64,000 bases of DNA from Oceanisphaera sp. IT1-181 (GCF_033807535.1 NZ_CP136856.1:3317001-3381000); one strand, 5' to 3'. Counted from the first letter of the stretch, positions 9,027 through 18,328 are shown. Program-made: numbers and translations. The notes: generated by a model from the sequence alone, not told the origin.

Positions 9027-10118
9027 ATGCTCAGCCGTCTGTTGTTGCTCGGGACTTGTTTATTTATGAATGGTCTACTTATGACTGGTCTAATGATGAA
9101 TAAGGCCCTTGCTGCCCCCCAATTAACTACCGCCACCGAGCTCAGTGAGCTTGGCATAGCGGGGTTGGCGGCACACTGGCAAGCGCAAGTACAACAAGGC
9201 CATTTCTTAAGCCACGACGACCTCTCGCTCCCCTATGCCAAACTGGTTAACGCCCAGCATCAAAAGACCATTATCGTGGTCAATGGCCGCACCGAAAGCT
9301 ATCTTAAGTACCAAGAGCTGGCACTGGATTTATTCAATAACGGCTATAACGTTTATTTATACGATCATCGCGGCCAAGGCTTAGCGCCTCGGCTGCTGGC
9401 TAATCCTGATGTGGGTTACGTGGCCGACTTTGATGACTACGTGCAAGATCTTGAGCAGTTCGTGCAGCAAGTGGTATTGAAAGATCCTGCCAAGCCACTT
9501 TATTTAGTATCGCACTCCATGGGGGGCACCGTAGCCGCGCTCTGGCTCAGTCAAACTCAAGTACGCTTACAGGCGGCAGCCCTGTCTTCGCCCATGATGA
9601 GCATTTATGTGCAGCCGCTGCCGCTCTGGTTAGCGAAGGGCTTAATCAGCGTCCTTAATAAAAGCTGCCAGTGGCTGGGTCATACTGCCTGCTACGCGCC
9701 CGGCCAAGGGGACTATCAAGCCTTACCCTTTAAAGATAATGTGCTCACCCACAGCGAGGTGCGCTATCAGCTGTTTATCGATCAATATCAACTTACGCCC
9801 GAGGTCCAACTAGGCGGCGTTAGCAGTCATTGGTTGCAGCAAGCCTTTAACGCCGGAGAGCAAGCCATAGCGCAAGCGGGCCGCATCACGACGCCGATTC
9901 TAGTGTTGCAAGCAGGCCAAGACGTAGTGGTTGATAATAAGGCACAAGACCGCTTTTGCCAGGCACTGCCCGCTTGTGAAGGTGGTCGACCTAAACGCAT
10001 TAAAAAAGCCGCTCATGAAATATTTTTGGAGCAAGATAATGAGCGCCGCCAAGCGCTAACCGCAATATTATCTTTCTTTGCACAACACCCCCCCCCTGCG
10101 AGGAGTGAACAGCCGTAA
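9027..10118 (+). CDS. pldB: PldB-like lysophospholipase (alpha/beta hydrolase) with signal peptide
   Basis: An alpha/beta hydrolase of 363 residues. The ATG at 9027 is chosen because GGAG at 9017-9020 is 6 nt upstream; a TTG at 9015 is in frame but unsupported. A hydrophobic signal sequence ends in AxA (KALAAP, about residue 31). PldB-like hallmarks are the VNGRTESYLKYQELALDL block, DHRGQG, the nucleophile elbow SHSMGG and the late catalytic His in AAHEIFLEQDNERR. These resemble E. coli PldB, which hydrolyses lysophospholipids. The clear cleavable signal suggests export, unlike the E. coli protein, so exact substrate and location are inferred. Confidence 0.8.
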   Translation: MLSRLLLLGTCLFMNGLLMTGLMMNKALAAPQLTTATELSELGIAGLAAHWQAQVQQGHFLSHDDLSLPYAKLVNAQHQKTIIVVNGRTESYLKYQELALDLFNNGYNVYLYDHRGQGLAPRLLANPDVGYVADFDDYVQDLEQFVQQVVLKDPAKPLYLVSHSMGGTVAALWLSQTQVRLQAAALSSPMMSIYVQPLPLWLAKGLISVLNKSCQWLGHTACYAPGQGDYQALPFKDNVLTHSEVRYQLFIDQYQLTPEVQLGGVSSHWLQQAFNAGEQAIAQAGRITTPILVLQAGQDVVVDNKAQDRFCQALPACEGGRPKRIKKAAHEIFLEQDNERRQALTAILSFFAQHPPPARSEQP

Positions 10119-10332
10119 GCTGTACGCCTTAGGCTTTAGGTAAAAGACAGAGCTAAACACTCGCCCTTCAAGAGGATCGTATTGCTTTTGTTCTCAACTT
10201 ACGGCGTACAACTTAAGACGTATCGCGGCTTTAATGCATTTAGATTTTGATATTCTGTCGTAGACAGTTTACAACTGTGCGTTATTACCTATGGTCGGCC
10301 TCGTTCGCGACTACCTGTTCTGTTATGGAGTC

Positions 10333-10539
10333 ATGCTAGTGCAGCATTTTTTGCGTAATTCATTGGTTTGTTTGAGCTTATCTTTGGCCCTTAGTGCTTG
10401 TAATACGCCACCCCCTCCTGCACCGGTTAAGCCGGTAGTGGCCGTGAAAAAAACCAGCCCGCCGCAACCGCAGCCATTTGAAAATGGCGTGATCAGCGTG
10501 CCAGTTAGCCCAATGCAAGCCCTGCCGAGCGACTGGTAA
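10333..10539 (+). CDS. Small proline-rich lipoprotein
   Basis: Predicted lipoprotein of 68 residues with lipobox LSAC near residues 20-23, followed by a Pro/Val/Lys-rich tail. The start is uncertain: ATG at 10333 has GGAG only 2 nt away, while GTG at 10339 has better spacing (8 nt), and the frame is open from 10291. Its TAA overlaps the ATG of anmK (TAATG), indicating translational coupling. Function unknown; its position suggests an envelope role linked to cell-wall recycling. Confidence 0.7.
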   Translation: MLVQHFLRNSLVCLSLSLALSACNTPPPPAPVKPVVAVKKTSPPQPQPFENGVISVPVSPMQALPSDW

Positions 10540-11693
10540 TGGCCAGCCCGCTTGAGCTTTATATCGGCATTATGTCGGGCACCAGCTTAGATGGCATAGA
10601 CGCGGTATTAATGGCCACCAATGGCCAACAAGCTCAGCTAACAGCCAGCATTACCCGTCCTTTTGCCACAGCATTGCGCCAGCGTCTGCTGGATGTGGCT
10701 AATGGCACGCCCGTTAGCGCCCAACACTGGGGCGAGCTGGATGCCCAGCTCGGCCAAGCCTATGCGGATATAGTGCTGCAGTTACTTCAAGAGTCGGGCA
10801 CGCCTGCAAACCAAGTGCGTGCCATCGGCTGTCATGGCCAAACGGTGTGGCATCAGCCCAGCGGGGACTTGCCCTTCTCGCTGCAATTAGGTGATGGCAA
10901 TCGTGTAGCTGCGCTGACCGGCATTATCGCCATTAACGATTTTCGCCGCAAAGACATGGCGCTCGGCGGCCAAGGGGCACCTTTGGTGCCGGCCTTTCAT
11001 CAGCAAGTGCTGGCCGACGCTAAGCAGCTGCGCATAGTGGTCAATATTGGCGGTATCGCCAACATTACCGTGCTCGACCCTCAGCATCCTGTGCTGGGCT
11101 TTGACGTGGGCCCCGGCAATATGTTGCTGGACGCTTGGTGCCAACAACAATGGGGCCAGCCGTTTGATAAAGACGCCGCCTTTGGTTTACAGGGCCAAGT
11201 AAACACAGACTTATTAGCGCGCTTGCTGGACGAACCTTGGCTGGCATTGCCCGCCCCTAAAAGCACGGGCCGTGAGCTGTTTAGCCCACACTGGCTGGCC
11301 GCTCATTTACAAGAACATCAAGCACAGTTCGGCGTAATCAATGCGCTGGACGTACAAGCCACCTTGACTGAATTTAGCGCGCGCGCCATCGTCGACCAAG
11401 TAACAGGCTATGCAACTAAACCCACAGCTGCGACTCAAGCCATGCCTACAGGCCAACTGCTGGTCTGCGGCGGCGGCGGTCATAATCCATTATTAATGCA
11501 GCGCTTAAGTGCGTTATTGCCTAACTGGCAGGTAACCACCACCAACAGCGCAGGGGTAGACATGGACGCCATGGAAGCCATGGCCTTCGCCTGGCTGGCC
11601 CATCAAACGTTAAACGGTTTGCCGGGTAACCTGCCCGCCGTGACGGGCGCCAGCCAAGCGGCTATATTAGGCGCAATTCATTTACCGGGCTAA
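10539..11693 (+). CDS. anmK: Anhydro-N-acetylmuramic acid kinase
   Basis: AnmK converts 1,6-anhydroMurNAc and ATP to MurNAc-6-phosphate in peptidoglycan recycling. The 384-residue product starts MASPLELYIGIMSGTSLDG, with the ATP-binding GTSLDGID motif. GCHGQTVWHQP, NIGGIANITVL and GFDVGPGNMLLDAW are family blocks. The C-terminal LLVCGGGGHNPLL is also typical. It is coupled to the upstream lipoprotein by TAATG. The product feeds MurQ, encoded about 270 bp downstream, so the two genes form a complete recycling pair. Confidence 0.96.
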   Translation: MASPLELYIGIMSGTSLDGIDAVLMATNGQQAQLTASITRPFATALRQRLLDVANGTPVSAQHWGELDAQLGQAYADIVLQLLQESGTPANQVRAIGCHGQTVWHQPSGDLPFSLQLGDGNRVAALTGIIAINDFRRKDMALGGQGAPLVPAFHQQVLADAKQLRIVVNIGGIANITVLDPQHPVLGFDVGPGNMLLDAWCQQQWGQPFDKDAAFGLQGQVNTDLLARLLDEPWLALPAPKSTGRELFSPHWLAAHLQEHQAQFGVINALDVQATLTEFSARAIVDQVTGYATKPTAATQAMPTGQLLVCGGGGHNPLLMQRLSALLPNWQVTTTNSAGVDMDAMEAMAFAWLAHQTLNGLPGNLPAVTGASQAAILGAIHLPG

Positions 11694-11773
11694 AGACGGT
11701 GAAGGGTGAGGTGTAAGGCGTGAGGGGCCATTCCAATTAAGGGCCACAGCTAAAATCTAAGAAGAGCATTTTT

Positions 11774-11936
11774 ACCACGGAACACACGGAAAACAGCGAT
11801 AATATCTGAAATATTGATGAGCAAGACCTTAGTAGTCTGACGCTTTAGTGGTCAGTCACGCTTGGCGGGATGAAAACTCACTTTTCGTTCTTATATATCT
11901 TAATTTTTCGTGGATTCCGTGTATTCCGTGGCGAAG
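11774..11936. repeat. Short inverted-repeat element (CCACGGAA type)
   Basis: Between anmK and murQ, CCACGGAACACACGGAA (from 11775) faces its inverted relative ATTCCGTGTATTCCGTGG (about 11913-11931). A related sequence recurs at 63468-63513. This suggests a small dispersed palindromic element. It lies close to the murQ start and may carry its promoter. Confidence 0.55.
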
Positions 11937-11966
11937 AAGTCTTTAGTTTTTTATGGAGAATTTATT

Positions 11967-12902
11967 ATGGGAACGACTCAACCGTCGACTTCAGATCTGC
12001 TCAAAGATTTAGCTAAGCTCACCTCCGAGGGGCGCAACCCTGACACCTTACACATTGATAAGCTGGATACTCTTGAGCTGCTCACCACTATTAATGCTCA
12101 AGATCAGCAGGTGCCCACTGCCGTGGCCCAAGTGCTACCGGCCATCACCCAAGCCGTGGATGCAATTGTGGCGGCGTTCCAGCAAGGCGGCCGATTAATT
12201 TACATGGGTGCGGGCACCAGTGGCCGAATGGGCGTGCTGGATGCTTCCGAATGCCCGCCTACCTTTAGTGTGCCCAGTGACATGGTGATCGGCTTAATTG
12301 CCGGTGGCCCCGAGGCCATGTTTCGCGCTCAAGAAGGTGCCGAAGATAATGTGGAGTTGGGTGCCGAGGATTTACGCCAACTAATGCTGACTCAAAAAGA
12401 CGTGGTAGTGGGTATCGCTGCCAGTGGCCGCACGCCCTATGTATTGGGTGGCCTTGAGTATGCACGCCACATAGGCGCCACTACGGTGGCATTGGCGTGC
12501 AACAGCGGCTCAGCCATTGGGCGGTTGGCGGATATCGCCATCGAGCCCAACGTGGGCCCTGAGGTGATAACGGGCTCTACTCGTTTAAAATCTGGCACCG
12601 CGCAAAAGCTGGTGCTCAATATGCTCAGCACCGCCAGTATGATCCGCATCGGCAAGGTATATCAGAATCTGATGGTTGACCTGCATGCCAGCAATTTTAA
12701 GCTGCAAGCTCGGGCACTGCGCATCGTGATGCAAGCGACCGACGCGACCGAACTACAAGCCACAGCAGCACTTCAGGCTGCGGATAATCAAGTGAAGTTG
12801 GCCATCTTAATACTGCTTTCTGGCTTAGAAAAAGCGCCAGCTCAAGCTCAATTAGAAAAGCATCAAGGGATCTTGGGCGAAGCGTTAAGCCGTCAGCTTT
12901 AA
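11967..12902 (+). CDS. murQ: N-acetylmuramic acid 6-phosphate etherase
   Basis: MurQ cleaves the lactyl ether of MurNAc-6-P to give GlcNAc-6-P and D-lactate. The 311-residue protein starts at ATG 11967 with GGAG at 11955-11958; the frame is open from 11910 but lacks a ribosome site there. The SIS-domain signature GAGTSGRMGVLDASECPPTF is near residues 77-96. GIAASGRTPYVLGGLEYA and GPEVITGSTRLKSGTAQK follow. A hydrophobic Ala/Leu C-terminal helix is normal for the family. It works directly after AnmK. Confidence 0.96.
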   Translation: MGTTQPSTSDLLKDLAKLTSEGRNPDTLHIDKLDTLELLTTINAQDQQVPTAVAQVLPAITQAVDAIVAAFQQGGRLIYMGAGTSGRMGVLDASECPPTFSVPSDMVIGLIAGGPEAMFRAQEGAEDNVELGAEDLRQLMLTQKDVVVGIAASGRTPYVLGGLEYARHIGATTVALACNSGSAIGRLADIAIEPNVGPEVITGSTRLKSGTAQKLVLNMLSTASMIRIGKVYQNLMVDLHASNFKLQARALRIVMQATDATELQATAALQAADNQVKLAILILLSGLEKAPAQAQLEKHQGILGEALSRQL

Positions 12903-12973
12903 GCGAACAATTAAAGATAAACACCGTTTCGTCGGCGGTGTCGTCTGGCCCGGGCTCATTTTAACTTACGGCT

Positions 12974-13300
12974 TTACAGCTCGGGCTTATCTTCTTCCGA
13001 TTGCGCACGTAGTTTTTCTTCGCGTTTTTGATACCAACTGGTCTTAAGACCGGTCCACCAATCTGCAGACAGCTCGCCGCCAAAGTCTTCAAGTACGGCT
13101 ATTACCCGCTCTAGCGTTAATTGATTAGCGTCGTATTCAATTTCCAACCATTGCTTGCGCACCACCACCTTGACCACGCCCGGCTCTTGTTGAAACTCTT
13201 TAGCCAGCAGTTCAATTTGTAACTGATTTAAATCTTCCAACCGCAGTCGGCGGCGCACTGCAGCCAGCTCTGTGGATTCATCTTTATCAAAGGTGGTCAT
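12974..13300 (-). CDS. Conserved small protein with ferredoxin-like (HMA-like) fold
   Basis: A 108-residue cytoplasmic protein. AGGAGG lies 5-6 nt before the ATG at 13300, so that start is preferred over the in-frame codon at 13330. The central segment PGVVKVVVRKQWLEIEYD, then a helix ending VLEDFGGEL, has the beta-alpha-beta spacing of heavy-metal-associated domains, but no CxxC motif is present, so metal binding is not supported. A charged C-terminal tail follows WYQKREEKLR. It converges on murQ. Function unknown. Confidence 0.7.
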   Translation of the reverse strand: MTTFDKDESTELAAVRRRLRLEDLNQLQIELLAKEFQQEPGVVKVVVRKQWLEIEYDANQLTLERVIAVLEDFGGELSADWWTGLKTSWYQKREEKLRAQSEEDKPEL

Positions 13301-13570
13301 ATCAGCCTCCTGCTGTTTTATAAGACTCACAGTTTAAGTCTACAAGCGTTGCCTGCTATTAAGCATATAAAGGCGCTTGGGCATTTATTTAAGTAAATAG
13401 TCATTTAACTAAATAATGTTACTTAGCACCGGCGGTTAACGCGCAGCGTCTGCGTTGCAATAGCCGTCTTGCTCGGTCAACATATTGGCCAGCACGCTAT
13501 AAAAAGTACAGTATAAAAAACACTTAAAAGATGCTTACCCCATTACCCTAACACCAGCCAAGAGGTCATC

Positions 13571-14458
13571 ATGGACGCTACCGTCACCCTAAAAGCCACC
13601 ACTACCGAGCCCGCCATTGCGCTCCCCGCCATCGGCCAAGGCACTTGGTATATGGGGGAAGGTTTAGCACCGCGCCAAGACGAAGTACGCGCACTGCAAC
13701 AAGGCTTGGACTTAGGGCTGACTTTGATTGATACCGCCGAAATGTACGGGGACGGCGGCGCTGAAGAAGTGGTAGGCCAATCCCTGCAAGGCCGGCGCGA
13801 GCAGGCTTTTTTAGTCTCTAAAGTCTATCCCTGGAATGCGGGCAAGCGCAGCGCCATTCAAGCCTGCGAAGCTAGCCTAACACGTCTAGGTACCGATTAT
13901 CTCGACCTGTACCTGCTGCATTGGCCCGGCAGCATCCCACTGGAAGAAACCCTCGCCGCCTTTGAGCAACTACGCGCCGATGGCAAAATAAAACGCTTTG
14001 GCATTTCTAACTTTGACTTAAGTGAAGCACAAGAGTGGCAGGCTTTAAGCGATCCCTTGACCGGCCAAAGTACAGCCGTAAACCAAGTGCTGTATCACTT
14101 AGGCTCCCGCGGTATTGAGCACTCGTTACGCCCTTGGCAACGTGAGCAACACATACCGACTATGGGTTATTGCCCACTGGCCCAAGGTGGCAGCTTGCGC
14201 CGCGACCTACTGTCTAATAGCGAACTGCAAGCTGTGGCCAAAGAGCTACATATCAGCGTACCGCAATTATTACTGGCTTGGGCGATTCGCCCCATCGACG
14301 GCCAACGCGATCTCATTGCCATCCCTAAAGCGGTACAGCCTCAGCATGTGCAGCAAAACGCCGATGCTCTTAATATTCAATTAAGCGATGAAGTATTAAG
14401 CCGCTTAGATAAGGCCTTTCCGGCACCTAATCGTAAAACGTCATTGGATATTGTTTAA
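13571..14458 (+). CDS. Aldo/keto reductase
   Basis: A 295-residue NADPH-dependent aldo/keto reductase, reducing aldehydes or ketones. AGAGG precedes the ATG. The catalytic tetrad positions are visible: Asp in LIDTAEMYG, Tyr in the same motif, Lys in FLVSKVYPW and His in YLLHWPGS. GKIKRFGISNFD and the C-terminal LIAIPKAVQPQHVQQN cofactor segment are standard. Substrate cannot be deduced. The gene precedes the sulfur module by 100 bp but has its own ribosome site and may be independent. Confidence 0.9.
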   Translation: MDATVTLKATTTEPAIALPAIGQGTWYMGEGLAPRQDEVRALQQGLDLGLTLIDTAEMYGDGGAEEVVGQSLQGRREQAFLVSKVYPWNAGKRSAIQACEASLTRLGTDYLDLYLLHWPGSIPLEETLAAFEQLRADGKIKRFGISNFDLSEAQEWQALSDPLTGQSTAVNQVLYHLGSRGIEHSLRPWQREQHIPTMGYCPLAQGGSLRRDLLSNSELQAVAKELHISVPQLLLAWAIRPIDGQRDLIAIPKAVQPQHVQQNADALNIQLSDEVLSRLDKAFPAPNRKTSLDIV

Positions 14459-14558
14459 GGGATCGTGAGGGGTGAGAAGTGAGGTGCACCCCTGTGCCAC
14501 GCAAAAAACACAGCCCTTACGGTAGCCCTAAGCAAACACATAATTTAAGGAGTTCCCA

Positions 14559-15533
14559 ATGAAGCACCTCTACGCCAGTTTGGCCGTTATTTTATGCTTG
14601 ATATTTAGCAGCGCCCAAGCCGCTACTTACCAACCTTTGTTAGAAGTACCTGAGCTCAATACCGCCCTCGCTGGCGAAACGGCGCTTCAGCTGATCGATA
14701 TTCGTAGTCCAGAAGATTATGCCGCCGGCCATATCGCCGGCGCCGTCTCTGCGCCTTATGGAAAGTGGCGCGGGCCGGCAGATAATCCCGGTAAATTAGC
14801 CGATGAGGCTTATTTTGAGCAATTACTGCGCCAGCTTGGTATCACCGAGCAGCAGCCGATTGTGGTTTACTCCAGTGGTAGCGATCAAACTGATTTTGGT
14901 GCCACGGCGCGCGTGTACTGGACGCTAAAATACCTAGGCCTGTCGGACTTAAGTATCCTTAACGGTGGCTTTGAGCAATGGCAACAAGACAGGCAATCTA
15001 GCGCTATTCACATCAGTACTGGCTTAACCACCAACAACACGCCCCTGCAAGCCAGTCATATCAAGGTGCGCACTAATCCAAAGTTGGTAATCTTTAAAGA
15101 AGAGCTGTTGAATAAAATCGCGCAACCGAATAGCAGCTATCAATTATTAGATGCTCGGCCACCGGCCTTTTATCAAGGCCAAGCCAAAGCGCCCACCGCC
15201 AGCACAGCCGGTACTATCGCCACGGCGCAAAACCTGCCGTTTGCCCAATGGTTTAATGATCACGATAACCGTGTGCGGCCGGTGGCAGAGATTAAAGAGC
15301 TAGTGCAAGCTCAAGGCTTAAACAAAGCGCCCGAAACCGTGTCCTTTTGTAATACCGGCCACTGGGCCGCCACTAACTGGTTTGTATTATCCGAGCTGGC
15401 AGGCTTAGTGAATGTACGCCTCTATCCCGCCTCCTTGGCAGAATGGACTCAAGATCCGTCAAGCTTACCCATGGAAAATACGCCCAGTCGACTTGAACAA
15501 ATAAAGGCTAAATTCTCTAAGATTGGTGAATAA
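14559..15533 (+). CDS. Exported tandem-rhodanese sulfurtransferase
   Basis: A 324-residue protein with a signal peptide (cleavage near SSAQA-AT, about residue 21), so probably periplasmic. There are two rhodanese domains. The first (LQLIDIRSPEDYAAGHIAGA) has SSGSDQ at the usual active-site loop and lacks the cysteine. The second carries the likely catalytic Cys in SFCNTGHWA. This is the classic inactive-plus-active layout. TAAG(G)AG precedes the ATG. It is 5 bp from the YeeE/YedE gene and probably co-transcribed. Inference: it handles thiosulfate or persulfide sulfur in the periplasm before or during import. Confidence 0.88.
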   Translation: MKHLYASLAVILCLIFSSAQAATYQPLLEVPELNTALAGETALQLIDIRSPEDYAAGHIAGAVSAPYGKWRGPADNPGKLADEAYFEQLLRQLGITEQQPIVVYSSGSDQTDFGATARVYWTLKYLGLSDLSILNGGFEQWQQDRQSSAIHISTGLTTNNTPLQASHIKVRTNPKLVIFKEELLNKIAQPNSSYQLLDARPPAFYQGQAKAPTASTAGTIATAQNLPFAQWFNDHDNRVRPVAEIKELVQAQGLNKAPETVSFCNTGHWAATNWFVLSELAGLVNVRLYPASLAEWTQDPSSLPMENTPSRLEQIKAKFSKIGE

Positions 15534-15538
15534 ATAAC

Positions 15539-16630
15539 ATGAACAATCGTTGGGCGCTGGCCTTAGTATTTGCGGTATTTGCCGTATTCTTATTTTGGTT
15601 TGTCTCGGTACGCCAAAGTTTACTATTTATGGTGGGCATGGGGTTAGGCGCCGTGTTGGCAGGCGCGCGCTTTGGCTTTACTACCGGTTGGCGCCACTTA
15701 ATTGAGCGCCGCGATGCCAGTGGCGTCTTCGCACAATTATTGCTGCTCGCTATTGCCGCCGCCTTTTCTATGCCGCTGCTGGCCAGCTTTCCTACCGAGT
15801 TAAGCGCCGCCCTTGGCCCACCCAGTATCAGCTTATTAATCGGCGCTTTAGTTTTTGGCGCCGCCATGCAGATTGCTGACGGTTGTGGATCAGGCACCTT
15901 GTATAAAGCTGGATTAGGCATTCCCTTGAACATGGCCATACTGCCACTATTTGCGCTGGGCAGTTTTTTAGGCTCGGCACACTTGGGCTGGTGGTTAGAT
16001 TTAGGCCAGATACAACCCATAGGCTTAGTGACAGAAGTGGGCTTAAGCGGCGCACTCGGCCTCACGTATTTAGGCTTAGCACTAATCGGCTTGGCCGCGT
16101 GGGGCTGGTCCAAAACCAGTGGCGGGTCACGCAGCCTGTTCAGTAAAAGCTTGCTGATAGGTGCGGTATTAATTGCACTACTGGCGGTCTTAAACTTGGT
16201 AATAGCCGGTCAACCTTGGGGCGTCGTTTATGGCTTTGGTTTATGGGCCGCTAAAATCGCGCAGGCAAGCAACTTGTTTGACCCCGCCACTAATGCCTTT
16301 TGGAGCCAACCGGTTAACGCCACGGCGCTGCAGCAGTCGGTGTTCTTAGACCTCACTTCCATTACTAATATCGGCATTTTGGCAGGGGCTTTATGGATTT
16401 TCTCCCGCAATAAGACGGGTAAGTCTAATCCGCTCACCTCTCAACAATGGATAGTGGGACTGATTGCCGGCTTCTTGTTGGGCTACAGCTCACGCCTCGC
16501 CTTTGGTTGTAACGTGGGAGCCATGGTCAGTGGTATTTCTACAGGCAGTATTCATGGCTGGATTTGGGTAGTGATGGCCTTCTTAGGCTCGCTGGTCGGT
16601 GTTCGTATTCGCCGCTATTTTGGCTATTGA
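15539..16630 (+). CDS. YeeE/YedE (TsuA-type) thiosulfate/sulfur transporter
   Basis: A 363-residue integral membrane protein with about nine or ten hydrophobic segments. The two conserved cysteine-containing family loops are present: ADGCGSGTLYKAG near residue 116 and AFGCNVGAMVSG near residue 325. These match TsuA/YeeE proteins that import thiosulfate by relay through cysteines. It sits between an exported rhodanese (5 bp upstream) and a 59-residue membrane protein (13 bp downstream). The usual TusA-like partner (TsuB/YeeD) is not present. Substrate is inferred from family and context. Confidence 0.88.
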   Translation: MNNRWALALVFAVFAVFLFWFVSVRQSLLFMVGMGLGAVLAGARFGFTTGWRHLIERRDASGVFAQLLLLAIAAAFSMPLLASFPTELSAALGPPSISLLIGALVFGAAMQIADGCGSGTLYKAGLGIPLNMAILPLFALGSFLGSAHLGWWLDLGQIQPIGLVTEVGLSGALGLTYLGLALIGLAAWGWSKTSGGSRSLFSKSLLIGAVLIALLAVLNLVIAGQPWGVVYGFGLWAAKIAQASNLFDPATNAFWSQPVNATALQQSVFLDLTSITNIGILAGALWIFSRNKTGKSNPLTSQQWIVGLIAGFLLGYSSRLAFGCNVGAMVSGISTGSIHGWIWVVMAFLGSLVGVRIRRYFGY

Positions 16631-16643
16631 TAGGGGCATTAAT

Positions 16644-16823
16644 ATGAGCACTAAGATGAGTAAGTTAAGTAGCATACGTATTGTGCTGTTTTGGGCGTTA
16701 CTGGTCGGCTTCTTCGTCTGGGACTGGCATCATGCCCAGCCGGTGAACTTACGCTTAGAAGCACCCATTATCGCCATCGGCTCCGGCCAAGCCCCATCCG
16801 GCGGCCACTGCTCTATTTTTTAG
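16644..16823 (+). CDS. Small single-pass membrane protein with C-terminal Cys motif
   Basis: A 59-residue protein; the ATG at 16644 has AGGGG at 16632-16636. The frame also overlaps yeeE upstream, but that region is not needed. One transmembrane helix (about residues 11-27, IVLFWALLVGFFVWDW) is followed by a short tail ending SGGHCSIF. With positive residues at the N-terminus the tail should face the periplasm. It is the last gene of the sulfur module and is followed by a strong terminator. I do not recognise a named family; a sulfur-relay or assembly role for the transporter is inference. Confidence 0.75.
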   Translation: MSTKMSKLSSIRIVLFWALLVGFFVWDWHHAQPVNLRLEAPIIAIGSGQAPSGGHCSIF

Positions 16824-16880
16824 CCTACCGGCTGCAAGCGAACATAAAATAGCGGCCATAACTAAATAGAGAGCAGATCT

Positions 16881-16920
16881 AAAAAACCCCATTACCACCT
16901 AGGTGGTAATGGGGTTTTTT
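16881..16920. terminator. Perfect 40-bp palindromic bidirectional terminator
   Basis: A perfect dyad centred on CCTAGG with 20-bp arms, A-rich on the left and T-rich on the right. It should terminate both the sulfur module (rightward) and the flavoprotein gene (leftward). Confidence 0.92.
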
Positions 16921-16976
16921 ATTTTTAGCGGGTGCTAACGCTATTTTGCGCTGACAATGGTGCACTAACAATAAAG

Positions 16977-18188
16977 TTAAACCGCTTGCCCCGCACACCA
17001 ACCTGCACTCCAGGCCCACTGGAAATTATAGCCCCCTAACCAACCGGTTACGTCGACAACTTCGCCGATAAAGTACAAGTTAGGGACTTTTTTGGCCATC
17101 ATGGTTTTGGACGACAACTCATCTGTGTCCACACCGCCCAGCGTTACTTCAGCCGTACGATAACCCTCAGAGCCGCCGGGCTTAATGGCCCAAGCGCTCA
17201 ACAGCTGTTCGATAGCGGCAATTTCTTTGGGTACATATTGCTTGAGCGGCTTGTTGGTAATGTGAGTACTCGTCCACTCTTCTCTCAAAAACAGCGCCTC
17301 TACTAAGCGTTTAGGTAGCTGATGACCCAGCCAAGTTTTTAGCTCTTGATTAGGATGATCTTTAATACCTTGCGCCAATTTACCGACCGGCAGCAGCTCA
17401 AACAGCACCTGCTCGCCGGCTTGCCAATAAGACGAAATTTGCAGCACCGCTGGGCCTGATAACCCTCTGTGAGTAAACAGCAGATTTTCGCTAAAGCGGG
17501 TGCCATCTTCACTGGTTGCCACAACCGGTAGCGACACCCCAGCCAGCGGCTCAAGGGTAGCTTTGTCGACCGGCTGTAAGGTGAAGGGCACTAAGCCGGC
17601 GCGGGTGGGCAACACTTTTAAACCAAATTGCTCGGCCAACTGATAACCAAAAGGCGTGGCACCCAGCTTGGGCATAGACAAGCCGCCGGTGGCCACCACT
17701 AATGATTGGCAGGTGTAAGTATCGCTGGCCGTGGCCACGCTAAAGCCTTCGGCCTCGCTCGCATCATCGTTACTCCTAAGCCGCTCAATCTGGCCAATTT
17801 GAGCGCGAGTGCTAATAGTCACACCGGCGTCTTTACATTCTTTTAGCAGCATATCGATAATATCTTGCGCCGACTCGTCGCAAAATAGCTGACCTAGGGT
17901 TTTCTCGTGATAGGGAATGGCGTGCTTTTCTACCATGCCAATAAAGTCCCACTGGGTGTAACGAGCCAGTGCCGATTTCACAAAGTGGGGGTTTTGGCAA
18001 AGGTAGGCGCTGGGCTCTATATGGTAGTTGGTAAAGTTACAGCGCCCGCCGCCCGACATTAAGATTTTGCCGCCAATGCGTTTTGCATGATCCAGCAACA
18101 AAACACGGCGCCCGCGCTTAGCCGCCTCTGCTGCACACATTAATCCGGCGGCGCCGGCTCCCAGTACTATCACATCCCAGCTTCTCAT
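16977..18188 (-). CDS. HI0933/YhiN-family FAD-dependent oxidoreductase
   Basis: A 403-residue flavoprotein of the HI0933-like (YhiN/BaiN) group. The N-terminal Rossmann motif IVLGAGAAGLMCAAEAAKRG covers about residues 6-25. KIGGKILMSGGGRCNFTN-type residues, VVATGGLSMPKLGATPFGYQ, and the C-terminal YFIGEVVDVTGWLGGYNFQWAW stretch are all family markers. The substrate of these proteins is mostly unknown; BaiN acts on bile-acid intermediates in gut clostridia, which is unlikely here. Monocistronic. Confidence 0.9.
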   Translation of the reverse strand: MRSWDVIVLGAGAAGLMCAAEAAKRGRRVLLLDHAKRIGGKILMSGGGRCNFTNYHIEPSAYLCQNPHFVKSALARYTQWDFIGMVEKHAIPYHEKTLGQLFCDESAQDIIDMLLKECKDAGVTISTRAQIGQIERLRSNDDASEAEGFSVATASDTYTCQSLVVATGGLSMPKLGATPFGYQLAEQFGLKVLPTRAGLVPFTLQPVDKATLEPLAGVSLPVVATSEDGTRFSENLLFTHRGLSGPAVLQISSYWQAGEQVLFELLPVGKLAQGIKDHPNQELKTWLGHQLPKRLVEALFLREEWTSTHITNKPLKQYVPKEIAAIEQLLSAWAIKPGGSEGYRTAEVTLGGVDTDELSSKTMMAKKVPNLYFIGEVVDVTGWLGGYNFQWAWSAGWCAGQAV

Positions 18189-18328
18189 GTTTTTTCCACA
18201 AACCTAACAAAGGCGCTATTCTACCGCTCCCATGACGCTGCGGCTATGCCGAGAAACAAAGCCGGACGCTTTACGCCGTACGAGGTAAAATACACAACGT
18301 CAGGCATACCGCGTATGACGTATAGTGC

